DNA of 34,016 bases from CAZVJA01 sp964626885 (lineage in GTDB: Bacteria > Planctomycetota > Planctomycetia > Planctomycetales > Planctomycetaceae): assembly GCA_964626885.1 (NCBI GenBank), contig CAZVJA010000036.1, positions 1 through 34,016 on the forward strand. Direction: 5' to 3'. Positions 25,799 to 34,016 of this stretch are shown here, in pieces (position 1 is the stretch's first letter; every line of letters begins with the position of its first letter). Both the position numbers and the translations under genes were made by a program. The notes under the pieces are model-generated. The model saw only the letters and a list, made by a program, of their open reading frames with translations. It was not told the DNA's origin and made no database searches.

Positions 25799-26215
25799 AT
25801 GGGGGATCAGCAGCGCTCGGAAACCGCGACCGACGGGAAGTCGCGTACTGCCGTGCTGCTCATCGCGCACGGAAGCCGGCGACAGCAGGCCAACGACGAC
25901 CTCGTCCGTCTGGCGGAACTGGTCCGCGAAAAACGGCTCTACGATTTTGTCGAGTTCGCGTATCTGGAACTGGCTGAGCCGACCATTCCGCGGGGAATCC
26001 GGATCTGCGTGGAGCACGGTGCGAAGCGCGTGCTGCTGCTCCCCTATTTTCTTTCGGCGGGGGAACATGCCGCGGGGGATCTTGCACGGTTCCGAACCGA
26101 AGCCGCGGCGGAATTCCCCGGAGTGACCTTCGAATTGTGTGCTCCTTTGGGGACGCATCCTTTGATCGTCGAGGTCGTACTGGCCCGGCTGGCGGAAGCG
26201 GGCGGTTCGCACTGA
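25799..26215 (+). CDS. CbiX/SirB-like chelatase
   Basis: A short class II chelatase (sirohydrochlorin ferro- or cobaltochelatase) of 138 residues, one domain. The active-site His are H24 in VLLIAHGSRR and H90 in LLPYFLSAGEHAAGDL, both conserved in CbiX. CbiXS-sized proteins insert Co or Fe into sirohydrochlorin. Which metal cannot be told here, and the neighbourhood has no cobalamin or siroheme genes. The ATG at 25799 has GGGGGA about 10 nt upstream. The ATG at 25772 would add nine residues and is possible. The gene is divergent from the kinase gene and convergent with the RND gene. Confidence 0.85.
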   Translation: MGDQQRSETATDGKSRTAVLLIAHGSRRQQANDDLVRLAELVREKRLYDFVEFAYLELAEPTIPRGIRICVEHGAKRVLLLPYFLSAGEHAAGDLARFRTEAAAEFPGVTFELCAPLGTHPLIVEVVLARLAEAGGSH

Positions 26216-26216
26216 G

Positions 26217-26246
26217 CCGGTCTCAGCGCGCGGCATGTTAGACCGG
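26217..26246. terminator. Dyad between convergent genes
   Basis: CCGGTCT (26217-26223) and AGACCGG (26240-26246) form a perfect 7-bp stem with a 16-nt loop, between the stops of the chelatase and RND genes. Only 36 nt separate them. It may act as a weak bidirectional terminator, but no T-tract is clear. Confidence 0.4.
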
Positions 26247-26251
26247 ATTGC

Positions 26252-28528
26252 TCAATCCCGGTCGCGCTCGGCCCAGTGAAGCAGCAGGGGGAGGAGCAGC
26301 AGGTTGCCGATCAGTCCGCCGAACATCGCCAGGCTCACCAGCACGCCGAAGTATATCAGTGGGATGAAATGCGAGAGTGAAAGCACGGAGAACCCGACGA
26401 CCAGCGCCAACGTGCCGAAGACGAGCGCGCGGCCGACTCCTTTGTGCGTTTCGCGCAACGCGTCGCCGAAGCTCATCCCCGCGAGGCGTGCCCGCCGATA
26501 CCCGGTGAGATAATGAATGCTGGCATCGATGGTCAGTCCCATCGAGACGCTGGCGATCATGGCGGTACCGATGTTGATCGTCACCCCCAGCCAACCCATC
26601 GTGCCGATCACCAGAACGATTGGAAAGATATTAGGCACGAGCGAAATCAGGCCGATTCGCGTGCTGCGAAAGGCGACGATCATCATGCCGCCGACCATGC
26701 TCGCCGACCAGGCAAAACTTACTAATTGCCCGCGCAGGAGGTTTTCGATCAGAAACGCCAGCAGCACGAAAATCCCGGTCGTCCTCGACTCGCTGAATTT
26801 GTCGCGGGTGAGTTCCTGCACGCGATTGATCGTGAGCAACTTTTCCTGCGACGGCTGGCGTTCGCGCGCACGGAGCAAAATCCGCATGCGGCGCTGCTTG
26901 GCGTTATACAGGCTCGGCTCGAATTCCGGTTGGAACTGCGCGATCAATCCCAGTTTCCGGTCGATGTCTTCGTTTTCGTCCAGGCTGCCGGGGAGCATGT
27001 CGAGCAGATCAGTCATCGCGACGACTTTGGTCAGCGCCGGCTCGCCACTCTCCTGTTTTGTGGTCGCAGCATCTTTCTCCACAGTCTTCGAGCTGCTCTG
27101 TTCAACGCCGCCAGTGATTCGCAGCCCGCGAAGTTCGGCAGCCAATGTTCGGACCTTAGCGAGATAGTCCACCGTCAGCCGCTCGGGAGCCGGGAAATTG
27201 ACCTCCCAGGTTCCCGCGCCGCCGAGTCGCGTTTCGACAAAATCCAGCGATTGCACGATCGGACTTGACGCACGGAAGTTCTTGCTGAAATCGGTCTCCA
27301 CCTCCAGACGGAAGAGCCCCGCGATACCGAACGCGAACAACGCCACAACCAGACTGCCCAGCAAAAACGTGCGTCTCTCGACCCACTCGATGAGGAGGCT
27401 GAGAAATCCCACAAGCTGGCGTTCGCCCGCCGTGCTCGACATATCGGCACCAAGACGCCCCGACAGAATTCCGCCGGGGAGCAATGTGGATGTGGAGACC
27501 AGGATCAACATTGTTCCCAGCAGCGTCATCAACCCGAAGCTGCGAACGGGTGTGATCGGGCTTGAAAGGAGCGAGCCGAACCCCGCCGCCGTGGTGAGGG
27601 TCGTCCAGAAGATCGCGGGTGCAAGCTGGCGAAACGTTTCATGAAACGCCTGGAAGCGGTCGTGTGTGCGGCGCTGCTCCCGATAATGCACCATCACGTG
27701 CGCGACAGTCGCGATGCCGATGATGGTCACCAGAGAATTCAGCATCGAGCTGACCATGCTCAATCGCATACCGCAGATCGCCAACAGGGCCTTTGTCCAG
27801 GTGACGGTGGCTGCTACCAGCACCAGCGCCAGCACGACCCAGCGCAGACTGCGAAACAACAGGTATAACACCAACCCCAGGAGGAGGAGGGACGCGTAGA
27901 ACAACAGCTCGCCGTCTTCCTCGACGTAACGGAACATGTCGTGCACCTGGACCGGTTCGCCGACGACGTAAGCGCGCGGCTCATGCCCGTCCGCAAGTTC
28001 ACGAATCCTGCGGAAAGTTTCCGCGCGCGTCTCGGGGGACTCCCCGGGAATCAGCCGCAGTACAATTCCGGTCGTTTGATCATCCGCGCCGACCAAAATA
28101 CCGCGCGAGAAATCGATGACCTCATGCCGCCGCCACGTGAAGAGCGGCCGCACGACGAACGGAATGCTCGGAGGGGAGAGCGTCGCCGCCAGATCTTGCG
28201 TGCTCTGTTTCTGCACGCCAGGAACCTGGCTGAGCTGCTCGGAAAATTTCGCGACTCGTTCCAATCCTTCGTCGGTCAGCAGTTGCGGATCGGCATAGGC
28301 GATGATGACAAATTCATCTCCACCGAAGAGCTTCTTGCTCGCGAGGTAATCGTTGAGGTGTGGATCGTCTTCCGCATACAACGACTCGATCGATTGATCG
28401 AGCTTCAATTGCGATGCTTTCACCATCGACAGCGCCGTGACGATCAATGCCCCGTAGAGCAACACATCCCGGTGGCGTGCCAGAAAATCACCGAATTTTT
28501 CTAAGCGGCTGGTCGGGGAGGAGCTCAT
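26252..28528 (-). CDS. MMPL/RND family transporter (HpnN-like)
   Basis: A 758-residue inner-membrane exporter with two repeats of the RND fold. Helix 1 is at about 22-40, followed by a periplasmic domain (about 50-200), five more helices (about 205-370), a second periplasmic domain (about 410-580), and final helices (about 590-750). Visible signatures include DDPHLNDYLASKKLFGGDEF in the first loop, and the SLVTIIGIATVAHVMVHY and GLTIDASIHYLTGYRRA helices in which acidic or His residues lie. Proteins of this kind include HpnN (hopanoid transport) and YdfJ. The substrate is unknown. The ATG at 28528 has no strong ribosome site. The gene is convergent with CbiX and divergent from the glycosyltransferase. 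Confidence 0.85.
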   Translation of the reverse strand: MSSSPTSRLEKFGDFLARHRDVLLYGALIVTALSMVKASQLKLDQSIESLYAEDDPHLNDYLASKKLFGGDEFVIIAYADPQLLTDEGLERVAKFSEQLSQVPGVQKQSTQDLAATLSPPSIPFVVRPLFTWRRHEVIDFSRGILVGADDQTTGIVLRLIPGESPETRAETFRRIRELADGHEPRAYVVGEPVQVHDMFRYVEEDGELLFYASLLLLGLVLYLLFRSLRWVVLALVLVAATVTWTKALLAICGMRLSMVSSMLNSLVTIIGIATVAHVMVHYREQRRTHDRFQAFHETFRQLAPAIFWTTLTTAAGFGSLLSSPITPVRSFGLMTLLGTMLILVSTSTLLPGGILSGRLGADMSSTAGERQLVGFLSLLIEWVERRTFLLGSLVVALFAFGIAGLFRLEVETDFSKNFRASSPIVQSLDFVETRLGGAGTWEVNFPAPERLTVDYLAKVRTLAAELRGLRITGGVEQSSSKTVEKDAATTKQESGEPALTKVVAMTDLLDMLPGSLDENEDIDRKLGLIAQFQPEFEPSLYNAKQRRMRILLRARERQPSQEKLLTINRVQELTRDKFSESRTTGIFVLLAFLIENLLRGQLVSFAWSASMVGGMMIVAFRSTRIGLISLVPNIFPIVLVIGTMGWLGVTINIGTAMIASVSMGLTIDASIHYLTGYRRARLAGMSFGDALRETHKGVGRALVFGTLALVVGFSVLSLSHFIPLIYFGVLVSLAMFGGLIGNLLLLPLLLHWAERDRD

Positions 28529-28726
28529 CGGCGAAATCGGGAGGCGCTGGAAGTTCGTTGGTCGTCGTCATCCCGCTTTGGGGAACCGAAAGTCGCGCAG
28601 AGGATTCTAACGGGAATCGCCTGCGTGTACGATCAAGTGGGGAAGATTCTCGGGGGGGGGAGGACGACCGGATCACAAATCCGGGAAGAGGAACGGACTT
28701 CCTACTCCGGAATCGGCAATTCGGCA
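28529..28726. other. Divergent intergenic region
   Basis: About 200 bases between the RND gene and the glycosyltransferase gene. It includes a poly-G tract near 28652-28659. The glycosyltransferase frame is open upstream to 28625 as GTG, but this stretch shows no coding character. No promoter boxes are convincing. Confidence 0.4.
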
Positions 28727-30112
28727 ATGGACCGGAAGATGACCGCGCAATCAACTCCTGGAACACGGATCTGGACGGCGGCGATTGTTGTCGTCGCTTG
28801 TCTGTTGCGCGCGGGGGCATTCCTGGTCTGGCCAGAGAATCTGCGCGACGACCGCGATGCCTACCTCGCACTGGCGCATCAAGTTGCAGAGGGACGGGGC
28901 TATTCCAATCCCGCCACGGGATTGCCGACCGCGTTTCGACCTCCGTTGTATCCCTTGATGCTGGCGGGGATGCTTCGAATGGACGGATCGGCTGCGATCG
29001 GTATCGCGCAAGTTGTCGCCGGTCTCGCTACGGTCTGGCTGACGATGCAGCTTGGCCAGCGAATGAAACTGGGAGGGGGAATCTACATCGCCGGCGCGCT
29101 GGTGGCAGCCGACCCGCTTCTGATTCAGCACACCACGCTCCCCATGACGGAAACGTTATGCGCGCTGCTCGTGGCGTTACTGATCTGGTCCCTTGGTTCC
29201 AATGATTCGGAAACGACATCTGCGATAAGAACACCCTCGCGGCAGTTGTTGGTGGGAGGTCTCTTCGGAATGTGCGTGCTCGCCCGGCCAACTTTCTGGG
29301 CCTTCGGCGTGCTCGCGGCGTTGATTTGGATGATCGAACTTGTTGCCGCGAAGAGAAACAGGACGAATCGTATCTCGAGCAATCCAACGGCACCGGGAAA
29401 CGTCTCACAATATGGCAGCCAGGGAGTACGCCGCGTTCCGATTTGGATTCTTGTCGGTGTTAGCGCAACTGTCGCCCCCTGGGTCATTCGGAATCTTCTG
29501 GTCTTCCACCGCCCGATTTTCACAACGACGCATGGAGGGTACACACTTCTGTTGGGGAACAATCCGGTGTTCTATCGGCAAGAGATCGCGCAGCCTTGGG
29601 GGAGAATCTGGGAAGATGCGCCGCTGGAAGAATCGCAAGCAGCATGGTACGCGCAGCTGCAAACGGAACAGCGCGCGGAGTTGAGGGATGATGCCGGCGA
29701 AGTGGAAGTCGATCGCTGGATGACCCGCCTCGCATACCGGCACATCGGCGAAGAACCGGTATTGTTCCTCAGGGCGTGTTTGCATCGGGTGGTCCGCTTC
29801 TGGGGGTTTGCACCCACCGATCCGATCGGCCGATCGGTTCAGCCATTCCTCTGGTGGACCGTCGCGATGTTCTATGCGTTCGTGTTCGCGGGCTTCATCC
29901 GCGGACTATGGACCGTGATCCGTTCTCCGATGAGGCGCGCTTGGAGCCCCTTGTTACTCCTGATTGCCTCATTTGCCCTCGTCCATGTTGTCTATTGGTC
30001 CAACATGCGGATGCGCGCTCCGGTGGTGCCGTTGATCGCTCTCATTTCGGCCGCCGGCTGGCAGGTTCTCTGGAAGGGGATCAACCCCCGGCTCGCTCCC
30101 CGAACGGAGTGA
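28727..30112 (+). CDS. GT-C family glycosyltransferase (GT39/ArnT-like)
   Basis: A 461-residue polytopic protein with about nine or more hydrophobic helices. After the first helix (about 16-35) comes the external loop motif ENLRDDRDAYLALAHQVAEG, with the acidic pair D41/D42 that is typical for GT-C enzymes using polyprenyl-phosphate sugars. The RPPLYPLMLAG segment is also typical. The C-terminal loop GYTLLLGNNPVFY suggests a periplasmic acceptor site. The family moves sugars from undecaprenyl phosphate to lipid or protein acceptors at the outer face of the membrane. Acceptor and sugar are unknown. The ATG at 28727 is chosen; 28739 is possible and neither has a strong ribosome site. Confidence 0.75.
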   Translation: MDRKMTAQSTPGTRIWTAAIVVVACLLRAGAFLVWPENLRDDRDAYLALAHQVAEGRGYSNPATGLPTAFRPPLYPLMLAGMLRMDGSAAIGIAQVVAGLATVWLTMQLGQRMKLGGGIYIAGALVAADPLLIQHTTLPMTETLCALLVALLIWSLGSNDSETTSAIRTPSRQLLVGGLFGMCVLARPTFWAFGVLAALIWMIELVAAKRNRTNRISSNPTAPGNVSQYGSQGVRRVPIWILVGVSATVAPWVIRNLLVFHRPIFTTTHGGYTLLLGNNPVFYRQEIAQPWGRIWEDAPLEESQAAWYAQLQTEQRAELRDDAGEVEVDRWMTRLAYRHIGEEPVLFLRACLHRVVRFWGFAPTDPIGRSVQPFLWWTVAMFYAFVFAGFIRGLWTVIRSPMRRAWSPLLLLIASFALVHVVYWSNMRMRAPVVPLIALISAAGWQVLWKGINPRLAPRTE

Positions 30113-30129
30113 TCGCGAACTATTGATAA

Positions 30130-30160
30130 GCTGTGATCTCATAACGCGTTAGCTCACAGC
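30130..30160. terminator. Dyad after the glycosyltransferase gene
   Basis: GCTGTGA (30130-30136) and TCACAGC (30154-30160) are perfect arms with an inner AACGCGTT palindrome (30143-30150). It is 18 nt past the stop codon and 22 nt before the -35 box at 30182, so it could be a terminator or an operator. No T-tract follows. Confidence 0.4.
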
Positions 30161-30181
30161 GCGAGCCTCGCGCAGACCTTA

Positions 30182-30210
30182 TTGACGCTATTTTCAAAGG
30201 GGCCTATAAT
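30182..30210 (+). promoter_or_regulatory. Promoter of the LptD-like gene
   Basis: TTGACG (30182-30187), a 17-nt spacer, then a perfect TATAAT (30205-30210). This is the best sigma-70-type promoter in the window. Start of transcription near 30217 would give a leader of about 160 nt. The sequence around -10 (GGCCTATAATCCCGCCCC) is close to that of the SurA-like gene promoter. Confidence 0.88.
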
Positions 30211-30216
30211 CCCGCC

Positions 30217-30375
30217 CCATTTCGAGGGGACGCTGCGCACATATGTCAACCTATCTAAATTCCTGTCTTTTCCCCATCGGTTCAAAGTCGGAGACCTGCT
30301 GATTTTGAACCCAACGCGTCGCGCGTCGCACGGCGTCAAATCACCACAATGACTTAACTTCCAGGGATTTCGGGA
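30217..30375 (+). promoter_or_regulatory. Leader of the LptD-like mRNA with hairpin and small frame
   Basis: The predicted leader holds GGTTCAAA (30279-30286) and TTTGAACC (30304-30311), a perfect 8-bp stem. A 19-codon frame from ATG at 30243 to TGA at 30300-30302 overlaps it. It lacks a good ribosome site. The arrangement could be a leader peptide with a regulatory hairpin, or chance. Confidence 0.35.
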
Positions 30376-33300
30376 GTGCCCGTGTCGGGCCGGACGACCC
30401 ATCGGTTTCGATGCCTGATGTTCGCGGTCGCGGCAATCTTCGCCGCGACACTGACGGCGCTCACGCTGCGCGCCGCGAACGATGAGCCGGAGTCGACCGA
30501 GAAGATTCCCGTCGCCATTTCCGCCGACTTCGGCCAATCCTGGAAGGATGGATCAGACGAAGTCTTCATGCTCCGCGGACGCTGCCGCGTGGTTCAGGGA
30601 GAGACGCGGCTCGAAGCGCAGAAGATGGTCATTTGGCGGACGACCGAATCGCAGGCATTCGGCACGCGGGAACGACTCGCCATCTACCTCGAAGGGGACG
30701 CCCGTGCCGAACGCCCCGGCCGCACATTGACCGATCCTGCTCTCTTCCTGCGGCTCGAAACGCGCGGAGAAGTGCGGAACCAGGTGCACAACATGCGTCA
30801 AGGCGAGTCACTCGCCGGAGATCCTCTTGTCCAGCGTGCCGCCGAGGAACGGCGTCTGGCCGCGCGCAGTTCCAAATTACGACAGACGCAACTGGTTGTT
30901 CCTCCAAGTCCCGATGATGTTTCCGGCCCGGAGTTGCACACGTTCCAGATTCAACCCCCCGTCGGCACTCGTCGACGTGTTCGCATCCGGAGTCGCAGCA
31001 CCGCCCCGCTGAACATTCGCAGCGAACCTTCCAACGAGACGATTCCTCCGGAACAAGTCACAATCATCACCGGAGGAGTGAATGTGCTGATCGACGGTGT
31101 CGATGACCTTCTGCCGGGGGAGGATGCGGTAGGGGTGATCGACCTCTCGGCCGATCGGATGGTGATTTGGACGCGCGATATTCTGGGAGACCAGGGGGCC
31201 GATAAGATCCAGGAGCAGAATGAACCCTTACAGGTCTACATGGAAGGGAACATCGAGATCCGCCAGGGGATGCGCATCGTCCGCGCGACACAGGCGGTGT
31301 TCGATGCCCGGGATCATCACGCGTTGCTGTTGAATGCGGAGCTGCGCACCTTCATCCCGGATATCAACGCTCATGTGCGGGTGAACGCGAGTCGCATGCG
31401 ACAGCTGTCGCGCGATTCGTTCCACGCCGAGCGGGCCTGGATTTCGACCAGCCCTTATGGAAAGCCGGGGTACAGGCTGCAGGCTTCCGATGTCTTTCTG
31501 GAGGACCGGTACTCTCTTCCCTGGTTCGGAGCGGGCCCCACGTCCATCGACCCGGCCACAGGTATGCCGGCGGTCGAATCGCATCCCTGGGTGACGACTC
31601 GCAACAACACGGTCTTCGTCGAGGATGTGCCGGTTCTGTACTCGCCGTACCTCAGCGCGCCGGCGGACAATCCGAACATTCCGCTGCGAACGATCACCTT
31701 CGGCCAAGACAGCATCTTCGGTTTTCAAGTGAAAACGATATGGGACTTGCCGCAGTTACTCGGCCTCGAGGAGCCCGAGGGCACCCGCTGGGATTTGCTC
31801 GCGAATTATTACAGCGAACGCGGTCCGGGCATCGGCGCCGGCGGGAAGTATCGCGGGTCCGATCTGCTGGGCATCCCCGGTTCGTATTTCGGCGAGGGGC
31901 TCGGGTTCTACGTGTTCGATCAAGGCAAGGACAACCTCGGTCTCGATCGACGTTCGCTCGATCCCGAGAGCGACAACCGCGGACGGATGCAATGGCGGCA
32001 CCGCAACAATCTGCCGGACGGCTTCTCGGTCACCGGAGAATTGGGAATCCTCTCCGATCGGAATTTCCTGGAGCAGTATTTCGAGGATGAGTTCGACGAA
32101 GGAAAGGATGTCGAAACATTGCTGCACGCCAAGCAGCAAGTTGATAACTGGGCCTGGAGCGCCCTGGTGCGACCGGATGTCAACGGTTTCGAGAACACGA
32201 CCGAGTGGTTACCTCGCGGTGACCTCTACGTGCTCGGCGAACCGTTGCTGGGAGGACTCGCCACCTGGACGAACCACAGCTCCGCGGGCTACGCGCAGCT
32301 GCATCCCGCCGATGCCCCCACCGATCCCAACGACCTGTTTACACCACTCCCCTATGTGACGAATGCCAACGGCGCTGTCTTGATGACGCGGCACGAGCTG
32401 GATGCTCCGTTCAGCCTTGGCCCGCTGCAATTCGTTCCGTTTGTGATGGGGGAAGGAGCCTTCTGGGGAGACGACTTCACGGGAGACAGCATCGATCGAT
32501 TGGTGGGAAGCGCGGGAATTCGCAGCAGTCTGCAATTCTGGCGAGTCTTTCCCTCGGTCTACAGTCGAGTGTTCAACCTCAATGGTTTAGCGCATAAGGT
32601 TCGGCTGGAAGCGGGTTATTCGTTCATCGACTCAACCGCCGACCTCGCGGACATCCCTCAATTCAACGAATTCGACGACGACGCACAGGAACGATTCCGC
32701 CAGCGATTGCTGGTGAACACCTACGGCGGAGTGTTGCCCAGCGTTGTCGAGCCGCGGTTCTACGCCGTCCGGACCGGTGCGGGGACCTCGGTGACTGCCC
32801 CGTGGAATGAATTGATCGATGACCAACAGGTGGCGCGCTTCGCGTTGAGACAACGCCTGCAGACGAAAGTCGGCCCGCCGGATCGCATGCGGATCAAGGA
32901 CTGGATGACGCTGGACCTCGAGGCGTCGTACTTCCCGAATGCCACGCGAGACAACTTTGGAGAAGACGTCGGACTGCTCGGGGCCCGGTATGCTTGGCAT
33001 GTGGGTGACCGAACCTCGCTGCTGGCCAATGCCGCCTACGACCTCTTCGACGATGCGCAGCAGTTGTGGAACGTCGCAGTGCTCAGCCAGCGCGGCGAAC
33101 GCGGCAGTATTTACGTCGGCGTGCGGCAGATCAAAGGGGCACAGGGGCTCGACAGCCAGACGCTCACTGCCAGCTACAGTTACATCATGGGACCGAAGTG
33201 GATTTCCACCTTCGGCACCGCCTTTGATCTAGGAGAAGGACAGAATCGCGGGCAGTCGCTGACCATCACCCGTGTCGGACTCGACTTCCTGGTTCACTTC

Positions 33301-33423
33301 GGCGTGAATTATGACGCCAGCAAAAACAACGCGGGGATCGGCATCTCGATCGAACCGCGCATCGGGCAGTTCAGCGGCTCCACGACGCAGCTCAGTTCAC
33401 TTCTTTCACGAGACAAGCCGTAA
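30376..33423 (+). CDS. LptD/OstA-like outer-membrane assembly protein
   Basis: A 1015-residue protein with a signal peptide (basic start, hydrophobic core FAVAAIFAATLTALTL, about 1-34). Two OstA/LptA-like beta regions follow. One is at about 45-140 (MLRGRCRVVQGETRLEAQKMVIWR). The other, at about 230-345, has YMEGNIEIRQGMRIVRATQAVFDARDHHALLLNAELRT. The LptD-type segment NNTVFVEDVPVLYSPYLSAP lies at about 410-430. The C-terminal 580 residues fit a beta-barrel with alternating polar and aromatic strands. LptD inserts lipopolysaccharide into the outer membrane in Gram-negatives. E. coli LptD is about 780 residues, so this one is larger. The start may be GTG 30376 or GTG 30382 (GGGAG 5 nt upstream). 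It is followed by the DgkA-like gene. Confidence 0.82.
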   Translation: MPVSGRTTHRFRCLMFAVAAIFAATLTALTLRAANDEPESTEKIPVAISADFGQSWKDGSDEVFMLRGRCRVVQGETRLEAQKMVIWRTTESQAFGTRERLAIYLEGDARAERPGRTLTDPALFLRLETRGEVRNQVHNMRQGESLAGDPLVQRAAEERRLAARSSKLRQTQLVVPPSPDDVSGPELHTFQIQPPVGTRRRVRIRSRSTAPLNIRSEPSNETIPPEQVTIITGGVNVLIDGVDDLLPGEDAVGVIDLSADRMVIWTRDILGDQGADKIQEQNEPLQVYMEGNIEIRQGMRIVRATQAVFDARDHHALLLNAELRTFIPDINAHVRVNASRMRQLSRDSFHAERAWISTSPYGKPGYRLQASDVFLEDRYSLPWFGAGPTSIDPATGMPAVESHPWVTTRNNTVFVEDVPVLYSPYLSAPADNPNIPLRTITFGQDSIFGFQVKTIWDLPQLLGLEEPEGTRWDLLANYYSERGPGIGAGGKYRGSDLLGIPGSYFGEGLGFYVFDQGKDNLGLDRRSLDPESDNRGRMQWRHRNNLPDGFSVTGELGILSDRNFLEQYFEDEFDEGKDVETLLHAKQQVDNWAWSALVRPDVNGFENTTEWLPRGDLYVLGEPLLGGLATWTNHSSAGYAQLHPADAPTDPNDLFTPLPYVTNANGAVLMTRHELDAPFSLGPLQFVPFVMGEGAFWGDDFTGDSIDRLVGSAGIRSSLQFWRVFPSVYSRVFNLNGLAHKVRLEAGYSFIDSTADLADIPQFNEFDDDAQERFRQRLLVNTYGGVLPSVVEPRFYAVRTGAGTSVTAPWNELIDDQQVARFALRQRLQTKVGPPDRMRIKDWMTLDLEASYFPNATRDNFGEDVGLLGARYAWHVGDRTSLLANAAYDLFDDAQQLWNVAVLSQRGERGSIYVGVRQIKGAQGLDSQTLTASYSYIMGPKWISTFGTAFDLGEGQNRGQSLTITRVGLDFLVHFGVNYDASKNNAGIGISIEPRIGQFSGSTTQLSSLLSRDKP

Positions 33424-33457
33424 CCGACTTTTGAGGAATCGCAAACAGGTCACAGGA

Positions 33458-33907
33458 ATGTCCACGAATTCAACTTTGCCCCGAACAACACTCCCGCGCA
33501 GCACCGATAAACCCACGGCGGACGAAGCTCCCACTCGACGGCGCGCTCCCTGGAGACAACGCCTCGTTGACGTCGAACGAGGCTTTACCAGCGGGCTGCG
33601 CGGCGATGGGGCCTTCTTCGTGCACTTTTTCTCGATGAGCATCGTGCTCGCGGCCGCCGGCGTGCTCGGAATCTCACTGCTGGAATGGACCGCCGTGATT
33701 CTCTCACTGACGCTCGTCCTTTCCGCCGAGATGTTCCGTCAGGTTCTCAAGTCGCTGCTGGAAAAGGTCCGGCACTACTTCGACGATTCCGCGACGACGG
33801 CGCTGCATATGGCGTCGGCCGCAGTCTCCGTGACCATCACCGGCGCGGTCCTGGTCATCGGATTGATCCTCACGCGCGCCATCCTCGCCATGTTCAGCAC
33901 GACTTGA
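33458..33907 (+). CDS. Degenerate DgkA-like membrane protein
   Basis: A 149-residue protein. After a basic N-terminal 40 residues, GFTSGLRGDGAFFVHFFSMSI, LEWTAVILSLTLVLSAEMF and ASAAVSVTITGAVLVIGLIL follow the layout of the three membrane helices of diacylglycerol/undecaprenol kinase DgkA. The catalytic parts are altered. Aligned to E. coli DgkA from memory, E69 is kept (E91), but N72 is R94, E76 is K98 and D95 is H117. It therefore probably has no kinase activity, or it is a different use of the fold. It follows the LptD-like gene by 34 nt and should be in its operon. CAGGT about 8 nt before the ATG may serve as ribosome site. Confidence 0.6.
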   Translation: MSTNSTLPRTTLPRSTDKPTADEAPTRRRAPWRQRLVDVERGFTSGLRGDGAFFVHFFSMSIVLAAAGVLGISLLEWTAVILSLTLVLSAEMFRQVLKSLLEKVRHYFDDSATTALHMASAAVSVTITGAVLVIGLILTRAILAMFSTT

Positions 33908-33942
33908 ACAATCCGTGATCACGCCTTAAAGATTCGGTGACG

Positions 33943-34016
33943 ATGTCAAGTCTCGTCGCCTCGAACGAAGCGCCGCCCTTTCAACTCGAAGCGGGGCAGG
34001 CTTCCCGATGGTACGG
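33943..34016 (+). CDS. Start of a gene cut by the window edge
   Basis: An ATG at 33943, 35 nt after the DgkA-like gene on the same strand, opens a frame that runs to the window end (25 residues, MSSLVASNEAPPFQLEAG...). GGTGA lies just before it. The fragment is too short to identify. Its position makes it a likely third member of the LptD-like operon. Confidence 0.5.
   Translation, partial: MSSLVASNEAPPFQLEAGQASRWY

Noticed and set aside
30130..30160. TGTGA...TCACA dyad as a CRP/FNR site
   Set aside because: The spacing between half-sites is far longer than the six bases of a CRP site.
30279..30311. tRNA-like GGTTCAAA segment
   Set aside because: No acceptor stem, anticodon arm or CCA end around it; it is just a hairpin.

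Overview
The window looks like chromosomal DNA of a planctomycete (phylum Planctomycetota, probably order Planctomycetales). This is an inference from gene content, not from a marker gene. It is GC-rich and carries an LL-diaminopimelate aminotransferase, a Pkn-type Ser/Thr kinase with a single membrane span, an SPFH protein with a zinc-ribbon partner, a large LptD/OstA-like outer-membrane protein, the phoH / 7TM-HD phosphodiesterase / ybeY cluster, and many intergenic palindromes. No tRNA, rRNA, CRISPR array, transposase or phage gene was found.

Layout. 1-687 has no gene but is packed with palindromic DNA. 688-8399 is all minus strand: pyrE, pgk, dapL, a polytopic membrane protein, a double-zinc-ribbon membrane protein and an SPFH-GYF_2 protein. 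8803-11485 holds two plus-strand genes, a SurA-like PPIase and an AlaC-like aminotransferase. 11588-14241 is minus strand: a DTW/Tsr3-like protein and the glycogen branching enzyme glgB. 14873-15811 is a membrane-anchored HExxH peptidase, convergent with an ExeA-like AAA+ ATPase (15877-17706). 18500-22347 is the plus-strand operon phoH - PgpH-like HD phosphodiesterase - ybeY. A DUF218/YdcF-like membrane protein converges on it with overlapping stop codons. 23621-25674 is a translationally coupled pair, Ser/Thr kinase then apt. CbiX (25799-26215) converges with an MMPL/RND transporter (26252-28528). 28727-30112 is a GT-C glycosyltransferase. 30376 to the end is a plus-strand envelope cluster: LptD-like protein, a degenerate DgkA-like protein, and the first codons of a further gene.

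How the genes relate. Most are housekeeping: nucleotide synthesis and salvage (pyrE, apt), glycolysis (pgk), lysine/peptidoglycan precursor synthesis (dapL), alanine formation (alaC-like), glycogen (glgB), and RNA and c-di-nucleotide metabolism (phoH-pgpH-ybeY). A second theme is the envelope (SurA-like chaperone, LptD-like, DgkA-like, RND exporter, GT-C transferase). The SurA-like and LptD-like genes have nearly identical promoters, which suggests shared control.

The most unusual content is non-coding. A roughly 118-bp palindromic element with terminal inverted repeats occurs five times between 2.8 and 14.4 kb and not elsewhere in the window. The first 700 bases hold at least three other palindrome families, including two 30-bp hairpins that differ by compensatory changes and whose only non-Watson-Crick pairs become G-U on the minus strand.
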